NCBI RefSeq assembly: GCF_005280735.1
Contig: NZ_CP040078.1
Span: forward strand, 1,550,001 to 1,614,000
Reading direction: 5' to 3'
Length of the DNA stretch: 64,000 nucleotides
From: Trinickia violacea
GTDB lineage: Bacteria; Pseudomonadota; Gammaproteobacteria; Burkholderiales; Burkholderiaceae
A program made the translations under genes and the position numbers. The notes below the pieces were generated by a model, which saw nothing but the letters and a program-made list of their open reading frames with translations, searched no databases and was not told the DNA's origin. Positions 33,648-43,017 of this stretch are shown here, piece after piece (positions within the stretch are counted from its first letter, which is position 1; each line of letters opens with the position of its first letter).

Positions 33648-34688
33648 CTACGAAGCGTTGAGCGACCCGCGCCGAACCTGATCCTGTTCTTGCGATTCGA
33701 ACAGCGCTTTGAAATTGCCCTCGCCGAAGCCGTCCTCGCCGCGTCGCTCGATGATCTCGAAGAAAATGGGGCCGATCTGGCGTCGCGTGAAGCGCTGCAG
33801 CAAGATCCGTTCATCGCCCTTGCCGTCGAGGAGGATTCCGCTGCGTTCGATGGTGTCGAGCTTCTGACCGTGACCAGGAACGCGTGCGTCGAGATTCTGG
33901 TAATAGGTCTTCGGCGGCGCATCCATGAACTCGATCCCGGCCGACTCCAAAGCCGCAATGGTCAGTTCGATGTTCGACGACAGCAACGCAATGTGCTGAA
34001 TCCCTTCGCCGTGGTAGTCGCGGATGAATTCGTCGTTCTGATTCAACACGCCGGGCTGGTCGTGTGCGGCAGCGGCAATCGGGATCGAGACCTTCCCGCA
34101 CGGGCTGACCATCGACCTGGCCCGCATGCCGGTCTGTTTTCCTTTCACATCGAGGTATTGCTTCTGGACGAATGAAAAGGTGTCCTGATAAAAGTCGGCC
34201 CACCGATCGAGGTTTTCCGGCTTCACGATATTCGATGTGTGGTCGATCGCTTCGATCGCGGCATCGACAACCGCCGTAGAGGGGTCCCGCCGATACGGAA
34301 CAGAAAACTCGGATGCGAAGTCATGTTCGACGAAGTAGACCAAGCTGTCGCCGATCCCCACGATGGCGGGCGAGTTGACGACGTGTTCGCCGAAATCTTC
34401 GCGCGTCGCCAAGCGCGCTCCACCTTCTAGCGCCTGTGCCAACGCCTTCGCTGCGCTATTCACCTTGATCGCGATCGCCCGTGCCGAAGCGCCGTGGACA
34501 TCGCGAAACGGGTTCGGTTTGGGATTCACGATGAAAATCGCCTCGTTCTGACGCAGAAGAACGGCACCGGTCTTTTCATGTTGCCCAAGCACCCTGAACC
34601 CGAACTTCTCGAACAGGGAAACGAGCGCCTCCGGGTCCGGGCCGACAAACTCGACGAAGGCGAATCCTGCAGTCATAACGTTTCTCAT
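33648..34688 (-). CDS. hppD: 4-hydroxyphenylpyruvate dioxygenase
   Basis: 346 aa Fe(II) enzyme converting 4-hydroxyphenylpyruvate to homogentisate in tyrosine catabolism. Metal ligands are His in AIDHTSN, His in GIQHIAL and Glu in IFFEIIERRG. Two vicinal-oxygen-chelate domains are present and the C-terminal helix with EDGFGEGNFKALFES is complete. Divergent from an Lrp-type gene and followed by ridA. Confidence 0.95.
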   Translation of the reverse strand: MRNVMTAGFAFVEFVGPDPEALVSLFEKFGFRVLGQHEKTGAVLLRQNEAIFIVNPKPNPFRDVHGASARAIAIKVNSAAKALAQALEGGARLATREDFGEHVVNSPAIVGIGDSLVYFVEHDFASEFSVPYRRDPSTAVVDAAIEAIDHTSNIVKPENLDRWADFYQDTFSFVQKQYLDVKGKQTGMRARSMVSPCGKVSIPIAAAAHDQPGVLNQNDEFIRDYHGEGIQHIALLSSNIELTIAALESAGIEFMDAPPKTYYQNLDARVPGHGQKLDTIERSGILLDGKGDERILLQRFTRRQIGPIFFEIIERRGEDGFGEGNFKALFESQEQDQVRRGSLNAS

Positions 34689-34707
34689 AAGGCCGTCCGC
34701 AAATAAA

Positions 34708-34721
34708 TTAGCAACGGCTAA
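34708..34721. promoter_or_regulatory. Inverted repeat between hppD and the Lrp-type gene
   Basis: TTAGC-AACG-GCTAA lies in an AT-rich context with partly matching AAAT/ATTT flanks, 20 nt upstream of hppD. A likely Lrp/AsnC operator by position. Confidence 0.45.
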
Positions 34722-34791
34722 ATTTTGCTTCTGATTTGCTTCCCTAGCGCTTTAGAATCAAAAGTCATTGTGCGCAGATACTTTTGTTTTC

Positions 34792-35256
34792 ATGGAAAAC
34801 ACGGACCGAAATTTTCTCGATGCGACAGACCTGAAGCTGGTCAAGATTCTGCTTCGTGACGGCCGCGCGCCTTACAAGTCGCTTGCGGCCGAGGTCGGGC
34901 TCACGGCGCCGGCCTGTGCCGAGCGGGTTCGCCGCCTGAAGGAGCGAGGAGTCATCAAGGGGTATCGCGCCGAAGTGGACTGGACGCGCCTTGGCTTCCC
35001 GATCAACGCGGTGATCCGGATCGCCGCTTCAGCCGAGCGAGGCGCGAGTCTTCTCAAGACGTTTCGCGAGACGCCGAACGTCGTGGAGGTGCTGCGGGTA
35101 ACCGGCTCGGATAGCTACATCCTCCAGGTGCTGGCCCGGTCGAGCGTGGAGCTGGAGGCTGTCATCGACAGAATCGGCAGCTTTGGCACAATCACCACTT
35201 CCCTGGTGCTTTCGATACCCGTGCCTGCGTCCGAACGCGTAAGCCAAGTGCTCTAG
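34792..35256 (+). CDS. Lrp/AsnC-family transcriptional regulator
   Basis: 154 aa. N-terminal helix-turn-helix DLKLVKILLRDGRAPYKSLAAEVGLTAPACAERVRRLKERGVIKGY, then the RAM ligand domain (VVEVLRVTGSDSYILQVLARS). I took ATG 34792 (MENTDRNF); a frame to 34768 adds eight residues. Divergent from hppD, which it probably regulates in response to an aromatic amino acid. Confidence 0.92.
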   Translation: MENTDRNFLDATDLKLVKILLRDGRAPYKSLAAEVGLTAPACAERVRRLKERGVIKGYRAEVDWTRLGFPINAVIRIAASAERGASLLKTFRETPNVVEVLRVTGSDSYILQVLARSSVELEAVIDRIGSFGTITTSLVLSIPVPASERVSQVL

Positions 35257-35353
35257 AGCCTGTTATCGGCGTGAACGGGCCCAGGACTGACTAGCAAGGC
35301 GATCGAGCCGCCGGCCAGCCATTCGGTCAGAAGTCTAAACAGCGAGGATTCCG

Positions 35354-36271
35354 ATGGACTATCTCGAGAACTTGCGGGTTTTCCGTGCCGTGGTGGAGGC
35401 AAAGAGCTTCAGGCGGGCAGGGGACATGCTGGGCTTGGCGCCGCCCATCGTTTCGCGCGCGATCGCCTCACTCGAGCAACGCCTCGGCACCCGCTTGTTC
35501 AATCGCACCACTCGACAGATTTCGCTGACCGAATCGGCAGAGCGCGTCTACGAACGGTGCTGCCGTGTTCTGGACGACCTGGGAGCGCTCGAAGCCGAAG
35601 CAACGACCGAGACGCATGTTCCGGCCGGCATCCTGCGACTGGTGGCTCACACCACCGCGGCGGTCGAGCGGCTCGTGCCTTTGATTTCAAGCTTCAAACT
35701 GAAGTATCCGAACATCAGCCTCGATGTGACGCTGACCGAGCGGCCTGTCGACCTCGTCGCGGAAGGTTTCGATCTTGGCATCGTGTTGCCGTTCATGCTG
35801 AGTACGGATACGGCGGTGACGCGGCTGTTGGAGCGCATGCCGTTGGCGGTCTTCGCGACGGACGAATACTTGAAAAGTCATCCCCGTCCGGCCCATCCGG
35901 CGCAACTCGAAGAACACCTGTTCGTCACCATGCCTCCTGCGCTACGCAAGCCTCACGTGACATTCCGGACCGAGCAGGAGGAGGTGGCGGTGAACATCAA
36001 GTACGACATCGTGTCGAACAACGCCGTGTTCAATCGGGAAATGGTCTTGAAAGGTCTGGGTCTTGGCCTTTTGCCTTTGGCGCTCGTGGAGCCGGAGGTC
36101 CGGGCGGGACGGCTGGTCCGTCTTCTCGACGAGTACGAGATCATGGAGGAATCGATCGAAATCCGGCTGGCCTACGCGACGCGGACGCTGTTACCGGCCA
36201 AGGTCAGGGCATTCATCGATCACGCCACGGGGTTCTACGAGGAGCTGGCGAGCGAGCAGCCGTCGTCGTGA
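35354..36271 (+). CDS. LysR-family transcriptional regulator
   Basis: 305 aa of the DsdC/CrgA-like group. It starts MDYLENLRVFRAVVEAKSF, with the recognition helix region LGLAPPIVSRAIASLEQRLGTRLFNRTTRQISLTE. Effector domain intact. No divergent partner; target unknown. Confidence 0.9.
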   Translation: MDYLENLRVFRAVVEAKSFRRAGDMLGLAPPIVSRAIASLEQRLGTRLFNRTTRQISLTESAERVYERCCRVLDDLGALEAEATTETHVPAGILRLVAHTTAAVERLVPLISSFKLKYPNISLDVTLTERPVDLVAEGFDLGIVLPFMLSTDTAVTRLLERMPLAVFATDEYLKSHPRPAHPAQLEEHLFVTMPPALRKPHVTFRTEQEEVAVNIKYDIVSNNAVFNREMVLKGLGLGLLPLALVEPEVRAGRLVRLLDEYEIMEESIEIRLAYATRTLLPAKVRAFIDHATGFYEELASEQPSS

Positions 36272-36393
36272 AGTATTGGCCATCGAGATTCGCGGGCCCT
36301 GACCAATGCCTTCGGGGATTCTTCTCGCTTTGGTGACAAATTGGTGCGCCGCAGAGGATGGATCGACGGTAACCGCGCCGCTATGCTGCGGCC

Positions 36394-36834
36394 ATGAACC
36401 TACTCCCCCCCGAAAGCGACGATTGCTTCGCCGTCCGCCAGGCCGCTCGACATATCTCGAAGCTGTACGAGCGCCATTTGTCCGAAGCCGGCGTGACGCC
36501 GACGCAGTTCAGCATCATGAACGAATTGGTCCGCCGACCCGGCACGACGATGATCGAGCTGGCCGACGCGATGGTGATGGACAGGACGTCGCTCGTGCGA
36601 GCGCTGAAGCCTTTGCTCCGTGACCGGCTCGTGGCCGAATCGGCCGAGGAGCATGGGAAGCGCCGCCTGCGGCTCGCGCTGACCGAAAGCGGCTGCACGA
36701 AGCTGGAAGAGGCGGCGGGGCACTGGCGTATGGCCCAGGCCAGCTTCGAGGGCAGTTTCGGGCAGCAGCAGGCCACCGACCTGAGAAACGAGCTCTTCCG
36801 TATTACGCGCGACGTTTCCTACGCTAAGCGGTGA
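36394..36834 (+). CDS. MarR-family transcriptional regulator
   Basis: 146 aa winged-helix protein: QFSIMNELVRRPGTTMIELADAMVMDRTSLVRALKPLLRDRLVAESAEEHGKRRLRLALTESG. It precedes the NodT-EmrA-EmrB operon by 406 nt on the same strand. MarR proteins commonly repress such drug pumps, so it is the likely local regulator. Confidence 0.92.
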   Translation: MNLLPPESDDCFAVRQAARHISKLYERHLSEAGVTPTQFSIMNELVRRPGTTMIELADAMVMDRTSLVRALKPLLRDRLVAESAEEHGKRRLRLALTESGCTKLEEAAGHWRMAQASFEGSFGQQQATDLRNELFRITRDVSYAKR

Positions 36835-37240
36835 CGGGATCGGTCGAGCCGACCGATTGCCCGATGTTTGCCGTGTGTGCCGCGCCGAGATGTGACAGCG
36901 CCGTGACAGCCGCGCGCCGCCGCAACCGATTGTTGTTCTCGCTGTAACACCTGCCTCTCTCCCACCCGTAGTTCGATTCCCGATCTGACCGTTCCGATTC
37001 TCGGTACCTAGGTATCCGAGAGGGCGACGCATTCCCGATCTCGAGCGGTATCGGGCAATGTAAATGGGCGCTGAGTTGCCGAGTCCGCGCCGAGTCCTCG
37101 CCGAGTCCGATAACGGAAGTGAAACAATCAGATGTCGTCCCGTGCATTGAAGGTGGGCTGGGGGATCAATATTCTGTGCGTATGCACGTATCGACGTGCG
37201 CAAGCAACCAACAGCAACCTTCTTTGATACGGAAACGACG
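36835..37240 (+). promoter_or_regulatory. 406-bp control region of efflux operon with repeats
   Basis: No gene seen. It contains the palindrome TACCTAGGTA (37005-37014), flanked by CTCGG and CCGAG one base out of register, and three tandem 11-bp repeats of GCCGAGTCCNN (37078-37088, 37089-37099, 37100-37110). Both are good candidates for MarR or other regulator binding before the efflux genes. Confidence 0.5.
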
Positions 37241-38749
37241 ATGAAACTCAAGCCCTCGGTACTACGCATCGGAAGCTGGGCAACCCCGTTGGCGACCGCT
37301 GCGGCCGCTCTTGCCTTGGCCGGATGCGTCAACTACGCCGGCATCAAAAGCGACAAGCATATCGCTGCCCCGTCCAGCTACGAGGCAAGCGAGAGCCTGC
37401 CGACGGAAGGCGGCAAGTGGCCGTCGCTCGATTGGTCGGAGCAATTCGGCGACCCGCAATTGCCGCAGTTGATCGATGAGGCATTGAAGGACAACCCCAC
37501 CATCGACGAAGCCCGCGCTCGTATCGACAAGGCGGCCGCTTTTGCCGGCAGCGCGAAGTCCGCGCTCTATCCGAATGTGAGCGGGAGCTATTCGTGGTCG
37601 CGCGAGATCGAGTCGGACAATGCGCTCTTTCCGCCGCCGCAAGGGGGGAGCTGGGAGAGCGAAAACACTCTCCTGACCAGCGCTTCGTTTGACCTCGACC
37701 TGTGGGGAAAGAACCGGGCGCGGCTTCAGCAGGCGACCTCCGAACAGAAGGTCGAGGAAGCCGACATGGAGGAGGTGCGGATCTCGCTGGCGGCGTCGGT
37801 GGCGGGAACGTACAACCAGTTGGCGCGCCTGTATGTGCTGCGCGATATCGCGCAACGCGAGCTGAGCAACCGCGAGCAGATCGAACGCATCACGAACGGC
37901 CGGGTCGGCGCCGGGCTCGACACCAACGTCGAGAAGCAGACCGCCATCGGCGATATCGCCACCCAACGCACGAGCGTCAGCAATCTCGACGGCCAGATTA
38001 CGACGGTGCGCTACGAACTCGGTGCGCTGCTCGGCGCGGGACCCGATCGCGGTTTGCAGATCGCGGTTCCGTCGCTCGGAAAGGGGGACGTCGTCGCGTT
38101 GCCCGATAACTTGCCCGCCGATCTCGTGTCGCGCCGGCCGGACATCGTCGCCGCGTTCTGGCGCGTCGACGCCGCCACGCATGGCGTCAAGGAAGCGAAA
38201 GCGGAGTTCTTTCCGGACATCAATCTGTCGGCTGCCGCCGGGCTGGACGCGTTTGGCTGGGGGCGCTTGCTGACGGCATCCAGCCGCCAGATCGCGGCAG
38301 GTCCGGCGATCCATCTGCCGATCTTCGACGCAGGCGCGCTGCGATCGCAACTCAAGGGACGTTATGCCGACTTCGATCTCGACGTCGCGAACTACAACAA
38401 GACGCTGATCGACGCGCTGTCGGATGTCGCGACCCAAGTGTCGCTGATCCACTCGACGGATAAGCAGCAGGTCGATGCGCAGCAGGCGCTCGACGCGCAG
38501 ACCAAGGCCTATCGACTCGCTGTCGTGCGCTACAGCTCGGGCTTGAACGAGCAACTGCAGGTGCTGAACGCCGACGACAACCGTCTCGCGGCGGAACAGG
38601 CCGTCGCCAACCTGGATATGGATCGCCGCAATCAACAGATCGCGCTGATCAAGGCATTGGGCGGCGGCTTCGATTCGGAGAAATCGAACCTTGCGGCCAC
38701 GACAGACGCGCCTGCCTCGCCTCATCACGCCGACACGGCATCTAACTGA
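37241..38749 (+). CDS. NodT-family outer-membrane efflux lipoprotein
   Basis: 502 aa TolC-like channel. Signal peptide ends in lipobox LALAGC (Cys at about 29), then two outer membrane efflux repeats (QLPQLIDEALKDNPTIDEARARIDKAAAFAGSAKSALYPNVSGSYSW; LVSRRPDIVAAFWRVDAATHGVKEAKAEFFPDINLSA). ATG 37241 with GGAAA upstream. First gene of a tripartite pump with EmrA- and EmrB-like partners. Confidence 0.94.
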   Translation: MKLKPSVLRIGSWATPLATAAAALALAGCVNYAGIKSDKHIAAPSSYEASESLPTEGGKWPSLDWSEQFGDPQLPQLIDEALKDNPTIDEARARIDKAAAFAGSAKSALYPNVSGSYSWSREIESDNALFPPPQGGSWESENTLLTSASFDLDLWGKNRARLQQATSEQKVEEADMEEVRISLAASVAGTYNQLARLYVLRDIAQRELSNREQIERITNGRVGAGLDTNVEKQTAIGDIATQRTSVSNLDGQITTVRYELGALLGAGPDRGLQIAVPSLGKGDVVALPDNLPADLVSRRPDIVAAFWRVDAATHGVKEAKAEFFPDINLSAAAGLDAFGWGRLLTASSRQIAAGPAIHLPIFDAGALRSQLKGRYADFDLDVANYNKTLIDALSDVATQVSLIHSTDKQQVDAQQALDAQTKAYRLAVVRYSSGLNEQLQVLNADDNRLAAEQAVANLDMDRRNQQIALIKALGGGFDSEKSNLAATTDAPASPHHADTASN

Positions 38750-38818
38750 ATTTTCGACTTGTCAATCATCTAGCCGCGCCCATGGCGGGTGCTAACAAAA
38801 GTTTACAGGAGTCCTAAC

Positions 38819-39979
38819 ATGAATCAGCCTAACCCCCCTCTGAAGAACGAGCAAGCGAGCAAGCCCGGAAAGCGGAAGGTGCTGATTGCCTCTCTCATCG
38901 CGGCGCTCGCCGTGGGCGCTGCCGCTTACGCGTCCTATTACTTCCTCGACGCGCGCTATCACGTCGATACCGACGACGCGTATGTGAACGGCAACGTCGT
39001 GCAGATCACGCCTCAAGTCACCGGGACGGTCGTCGCGGTCAACGCCGACAACACGCAGACCGTCAAGATGGGCGACCCGATCGTCAAGCTCGATCCGGCC
39101 GATACGCGCATCGCGTTGCAGCAGGCCGAGGCGGATCTCGGGCAGACGGTGCGCCGGGTGCACGGTCTTTACGTCGACGATGACCAGTACCGCGCCGATA
39201 TCGCGCAGCGCGAATCCGATCTCTCGAAGGCGCAGGACGATTTGCGCCGCCGGCTCTCGACGGGCGAATCGGGCGCCGTGTCCGAGGAGGAGATCTCGCA
39301 CGCACGCGACGCGGTCAACTCGGCCAAGGCCGCGCTCGACTCGGCGAAGCAAAAGCTCGCAGCCAATCGCGCGCTGACCGCGAACATCGGCATCGAGCAG
39401 CACCCCGACGTGATGGCCGACGCGGCCAAGGTCCGCGACGCCTATCTCGCGTATTCGCGCACCACGCTGCCGGCGCCCGTGACGGGCTACGTCGCGCAGC
39501 GCTCGGTGCAGGTGGGGCAGCGCGTGTCGCCCGGCACGCCGCTCATGTCGGTGGTGCCGCTCAACCAGGTCTGGGTCGATGCGAACTTCAAGGAGTGGCA
39601 ACTGCGGCACATCCGCGTCGGACAGCCGGTCGAGCTGACCGCCGACGTCTACGGTTCGTCGATCGTCTACCACGGCAAGGTCGAAGGCTTCTCTCCGGGC
39701 ACCGGGTCCGCGCTGGCGCTGTTGCCGGCGCAAAACGCGACGGGCAACTGGATCAAGGTCGTGCAGCGTTTGCCGGTGCGCATCGAGATTCCGGTCGAGG
39801 AACTGGAAAAGCATCCGCTGCGAGTGGGCCTGTCGATGAACGTCGACGTCGACGTCAAGAACGCGAACGGCCCGCAGCTCGGCACGGACCCGGCGTCGAC
39901 CTACAAGACCGACGTCTTCGCGAACTACGGCGACGACGCCGAAGCGGCGATCGCTCGCATCATCGCGGCCAACGAATAA
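38819..39979 (+). CDS. EmrA-like HlyD-family membrane fusion protein
   Basis: 386 aa periplasmic adaptor. One transmembrane helix at about residues 21-43, then YHVDTDDAYVNGNVVQITPQVTGTV, a helical hairpin and the second lipoyl half (APVTGYVAQRSVQVGQRVSPGTPLMSVVPLNQVWVDANFKE). CAGGAG lies 8 nt before ATG 38819. It links the NodT channel to the EmrB-like pump. Confidence 0.94.
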   Translation: MNQPNPPLKNEQASKPGKRKVLIASLIAALAVGAAAYASYYFLDARYHVDTDDAYVNGNVVQITPQVTGTVVAVNADNTQTVKMGDPIVKLDPADTRIALQQAEADLGQTVRRVHGLYVDDDQYRADIAQRESDLSKAQDDLRRRLSTGESGAVSEEEISHARDAVNSAKAALDSAKQKLAANRALTANIGIEQHPDVMADAAKVRDAYLAYSRTTLPAPVTGYVAQRSVQVGQRVSPGTPLMSVVPLNQVWVDANFKEWQLRHIRVGQPVELTADVYGSSIVYHGKVEGFSPGTGSALALLPAQNATGNWIKVVQRLPVRIEIPVEELEKHPLRVGLSMNVDVDVKNANGPQLGTDPASTYKTDVFANYGDDAEAAIARIIAANE

Positions 39980-39996
39980 CCGGACTCGAGACGACC

Positions 39997-41307
39997 ATGT
40001 CTAACGCTCACCCCAATCACCCCCCGCTAACGGGGGCCAAACTGGCCCTCGGCTCGCTGTTCGTGGGCCTGGCGGGCTTCATGACGGTGCTCGATTCGTC
40101 GATCGCCAACGTCGCCATTCCAACCATCTCGGGCAACCTCGGCGTGTCGGTCGACGAGGGCACGTGGGTCATTACCGTCTTTGCGGCGGCGAACTCGGTT
40201 GCGATTCCGTTGACCGGCTGGCTGACTCAGCGTCTGGGTCAGGTGCGTCTGTTCATCGGCTCGATTCTGCTGTTCGTCTTCGCATCCTGGCTGTGCGGGA
40301 TCGCGCCGACCTTGCCGATCCTGCTGGCTGCGCGCGTGCTGCAAGGCGCGGTGGCCGGGCCGCTGATTCCGATGTCGCAGGCGCTCTTGCTCAGCTCATG
40401 GCCTAAGGCCAAGTCGTCGCTGGCGCTGGCGTTGTTCTCGATGATCGTCGTCACAGGGCCGATCGTGGGGCCGGCGCTCGGCGGCTGGGTGACCGACAGC
40501 TACAGCTGGTCATGGATCTTCTACATCAACATTCCCGTCGGGTTGATCGCCGCAGGCGCGGTCTGGATGCTCTATCGCGACCGCGATACGCCAGCCAGGA
40601 AACTGCCTATCGATGTCGTCGGACTCCTGCTGCTGATCACATGGGTGGCGTCGCTCCAGATCATGCTCGACAAAGGCAAGGATCTCGACTGGTTCTCCTC
40701 GACCACCATCGTCGTGCTGACGATCGTAGCGGCAGTCGGCCTCGTGTTCTTCATCGTCTGGGAGTTGACGGACAAGAATCCCATCGTCGACCTGACACTG
40801 TTCAAGCAGCGCAACTTTCTGGGCGGAACGATATCGATCGCGGTGGCGTACGCGATTTTCTTCGGCACCCTCGTGCTGCTTCCGCAGTGGATGCAGGAAT
40901 ACCTCGGCTACCGGGCCGTGGATGCGGGGCTCGCCACGGCGCCGCTCGGGATCTTCGCGGTGATCGGCGCCCCGATCATGGGGAAAATCCTGCCGCGCTC
41001 GGACGCGCGCATCATCGGCACCTTCGCGTTCATCGGGTTTGCGATCGTGTACTACATGCGCTCGTTCTTCTACACGGATCTGAGCGAGGGCTTCATCGTC
41101 CTGCCGACGCTGCTGCAAGGGATTCCGATGGCGCTGTTCTTCGCGCCGCTGACGGTGATCATCCTGTCCGGGCAGCCGCCGGAGAAGGTGCCCGCAGCGG
41201 CCGGTCTCTCCACCTTCGCGCGGATGTTCTTCGGCGGAATCGGGACGTCGCTGGCGAACGTGGTGTGGAACAACCGGACGATCATGCATCACGAGATCCT
41301 GAACTAG
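39997..41307 (+). CDS. EmrB-like DHA2 MFS drug transporter, cut short by in-frame amber codon
   Basis: 436 codons, where EmrB-type pumps have about 510-520 residues and 14 helices. Start ATG 39997; helix 1 region GSLFVGLAGFMTVLDSSIANVAIPTISGNLG carries the family motif (D near residue 31). The frame stops at TAG 41305-41307, right after NNRTIMHHEILN, but reads on without another stop to 41553, where the last helix is encoded. Unless TAG is suppressed or a sequencing error, the pump lacks its final helix and is probably inactive. Confidence 0.9.
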   Translation: MSNAHPNHPPLTGAKLALGSLFVGLAGFMTVLDSSIANVAIPTISGNLGVSVDEGTWVITVFAAANSVAIPLTGWLTQRLGQVRLFIGSILLFVFASWLCGIAPTLPILLAARVLQGAVAGPLIPMSQALLLSSWPKAKSSLALALFSMIVVTGPIVGPALGGWVTDSYSWSWIFYINIPVGLIAAGAVWMLYRDRDTPARKLPIDVVGLLLLITWVASLQIMLDKGKDLDWFSSTTIVVLTIVAAVGLVFFIVWELTDKNPIVDLTLFKQRNFLGGTISIAVAYAIFFGTLVLLPQWMQEYLGYRAVDAGLATAPLGIFAVIGAPIMGKILPRSDARIIGTFAFIGFAIVYYMRSFFYTDLSEGFIVLPTLLQGIPMALFFAPLTVIILSGQPPEKVPAAAGLSTFARMFFGGIGTSLANVVWNNRTIMHHEILN

Positions 41308-41553
41308 CAGTCCAGTCCGACCAACCCGATGTTCACGAATCAGCTCCATCAATACCATTCGCTGCTGGGGCTGGGAGGGAACGCTTCGTATGCGCTGTTC
41401 GATCAAGTCGTGCAGACGCAGGCGGCGATGATGGGCCTGAACGACGTGTTCTACGGGTCGGCGATGATCATGATCATCATCATCCCGCTGATCTGGATTA
41501 CGAAGCCTGGCAAGGCGGGTGGTTCCAGCGATGCCGCGGCGGCCGCTCATTGA
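41308..41553 (+). pseudogene. Severed C-terminal segment of the EmrB-like transporter
   Basis: 81 codons in the same frame as the gene before the amber stop: QSSPTNPMFTNQLHQYHSLLG, then AAMMGLNDVFYGSAMIMIIIIPLIWITKP. This is the loop and last transmembrane helix of DHA2 pumps. A Met at 41329 could restart but has no clear ribosome site. Confidence 0.88.
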
Positions 41554-41560
41554 TGGATAA

Positions 41561-41614
41561 ACACCCTTTCTTTAAAGGGTGTATATGCATACTTGTGATA
41601 AGGTGTATATGCAT
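41561..41614 (+). promoter_or_regulatory. Hairpin and direct repeats before the thiolase gene
   Basis: A perfect 9-bp stem ACACCCTTT/AAAGGGTGT with a CTTT loop (41561-41582) overlaps the first of two 13-bp direct repeats GGTGTATATGCAT (41578-41590 and 41602-41614; 24-bp period). No T-run follows, so it looks more like an operator/promoter than a terminator. Confidence 0.5.
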
Positions 41615-41662
41615 GTGTGTGGTGCACTGTTGAGTTTGTGACACGAAATAGGAGTCAGAGCG

Positions 41663-42847
41663 ATGAGTACGCGAGAGGTGGTGATTTGCAATCCGGTGAG
41701 AACGCCGATCGGCGCGTTCGGCGGAACGCTGAAAGAGGTGCCGGCCACGGCGCTGGGCGCAGTAGCGGTGCACGAGACGCTGCGGCGCAGCGGTCTGGAC
41801 CCGAAAGAGATCGGGTCCGTGGTGATGGGGAATGTGATTCAGGCGGGCAACCGGATGAATCCGGCCCGCCAGGCGGCAATCGGCGGCGGTGTGCCCGTGG
41901 AGGTTCCCGCTCTCACGGTGAACCGGGTGTGCGGTTCGGGCGCTCAGGCGATTGCGAATGCGGCGCAGGAGATCTGGCTCGGATTCGGGGACGCAGCGGT
42001 GGCCGGTGGTATGGAGAATATGGACCGCGCCCCCTACCTGCTCGAGAGCGGCCGGTGGGGGCAGCGCATGGGCAACGCGGAAGTGATCGACAGCCTGCTC
42101 ACGGACGGATTGAATGACGCGTTCTCGGACAAGCATTCCGGCTGGCACACGGAGGACCTCGCCGCGAAGTTCGAGATCACGCGCGCGGCGCAGGACCGCT
42201 GGGCTGAGCGCTCGCAACGGCGCTTCGTGGCGGCGCAACAGCAGGGGCTCTTCGACGCGGAGCTGGTGGCGGTCGACGTCAAGGGCCGCAAGCAGCCGAT
42301 CCGGTTCGATCGCGATGAACAGCCGCGTCCCGACACGACGCTCGAGACGCTCGCCAAGCTGCGTCCGGCGTTTCGGCCGGACGGTACGATCACCGCCGGC
42401 AACGCGCCCGGCTTGAACAGCGGCGCGGCCGCGATGGTCGTGGCCGAGCGCGGTTTTGCGGAGGCCCGGGGGATCGAGCCGATCGCCAGGCTCGTGTCGT
42501 ATGGGGTGGCGGCAGTCGAACCCGGCATGTTTGGATTGGGGCCGGTGCCGGCGGTGCGCATGGCGCTCGCGCGGGCAGGGTGGTCGTTGGCGGATGTCGA
42601 ACGCTTCGAGATCAACGAGGCGTTTGCCGTGGTGCCGATTGCGGTCGCGCACGAGCTCGGCATCAACGAAGAGCTTGTGAACGTCGAAGGCGGCGCGATT
42701 GCCCACGGTCACGCCATCGGCGCCACCGGCGCGGTACTGACGACGCGTCTCGCGCATTCGATGCGTCGCGACGGCATCAAGCGTGGCGTGGTCACGCTGT
42801 GCATCGGCGGCGGACAAGGCATTGCGCTCGCGTTGGAAGCGCTCTAA
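41663..42847 (+). CDS. Acetyl-CoA acyltransferase (thiolase II family)
   Basis: 394 aa. Catalytic Cys in NRVCGSGAQAI, His in IAHGHAIGATGA and second Cys in CIGGGQGIAL; all three are intact. Acts in acetoacetyl-CoA formation or beta-ketoacyl-CoA cleavage. ATG 41663 in AGAGCG context. Single gene between the pump operon and a hairpin. Confidence 0.95.
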   Translation: MSTREVVICNPVRTPIGAFGGTLKEVPATALGAVAVHETLRRSGLDPKEIGSVVMGNVIQAGNRMNPARQAAIGGGVPVEVPALTVNRVCGSGAQAIANAAQEIWLGFGDAAVAGGMENMDRAPYLLESGRWGQRMGNAEVIDSLLTDGLNDAFSDKHSGWHTEDLAAKFEITRAAQDRWAERSQRRFVAAQQQGLFDAELVAVDVKGRKQPIRFDRDEQPRPDTTLETLAKLRPAFRPDGTITAGNAPGLNSGAAAMVVAERGFAEARGIEPIARLVSYGVAAVEPGMFGLGPVPAVRMALARAGWSLADVERFEINEAFAVVPIAVAHELGINEELVNVEGGAIAHGHAIGATGAVLTTRLAHSMRRDGIKRGVVTLCIGGGQGIALALEAL

Positions 42848-42873
42848 AACGCTGGTTGCGCAACAAGCGGGAA

Positions 42874-42899
42874 GTCGACGGGCATGTGTGCCCGTCGAC
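42874..42899 (+). terminator. Hairpin after thiolase gene
   Basis: Perfect 11-bp stem GTCGACGGGCA/TGCCCGTCGAC with TGTG loop, 26 nt past the stop. Only a GACTCG sequence follows, so termination is probable but lacks the usual T-run. Confidence 0.6.
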
Positions 42900-43004
42900 G
42901 ACTCGCGCGAACGTCATTCTCTGCAGTCAATTCACAATTCACGCATCCGTTACAACGATGCGCAAATGATGGTGCTATCCTGCCCACTCTTCGGTCGAGA
43001 TGGG

Positions 43005-43017
43005 ATGGACACCGCCC
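43005..43017 (+). repeat. Left subterminal inverted repeat of the IS
   Basis: ATGGACACCGCCC, exact inverse of 44393-44405; outward bases do not match. Confidence 0.85.
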
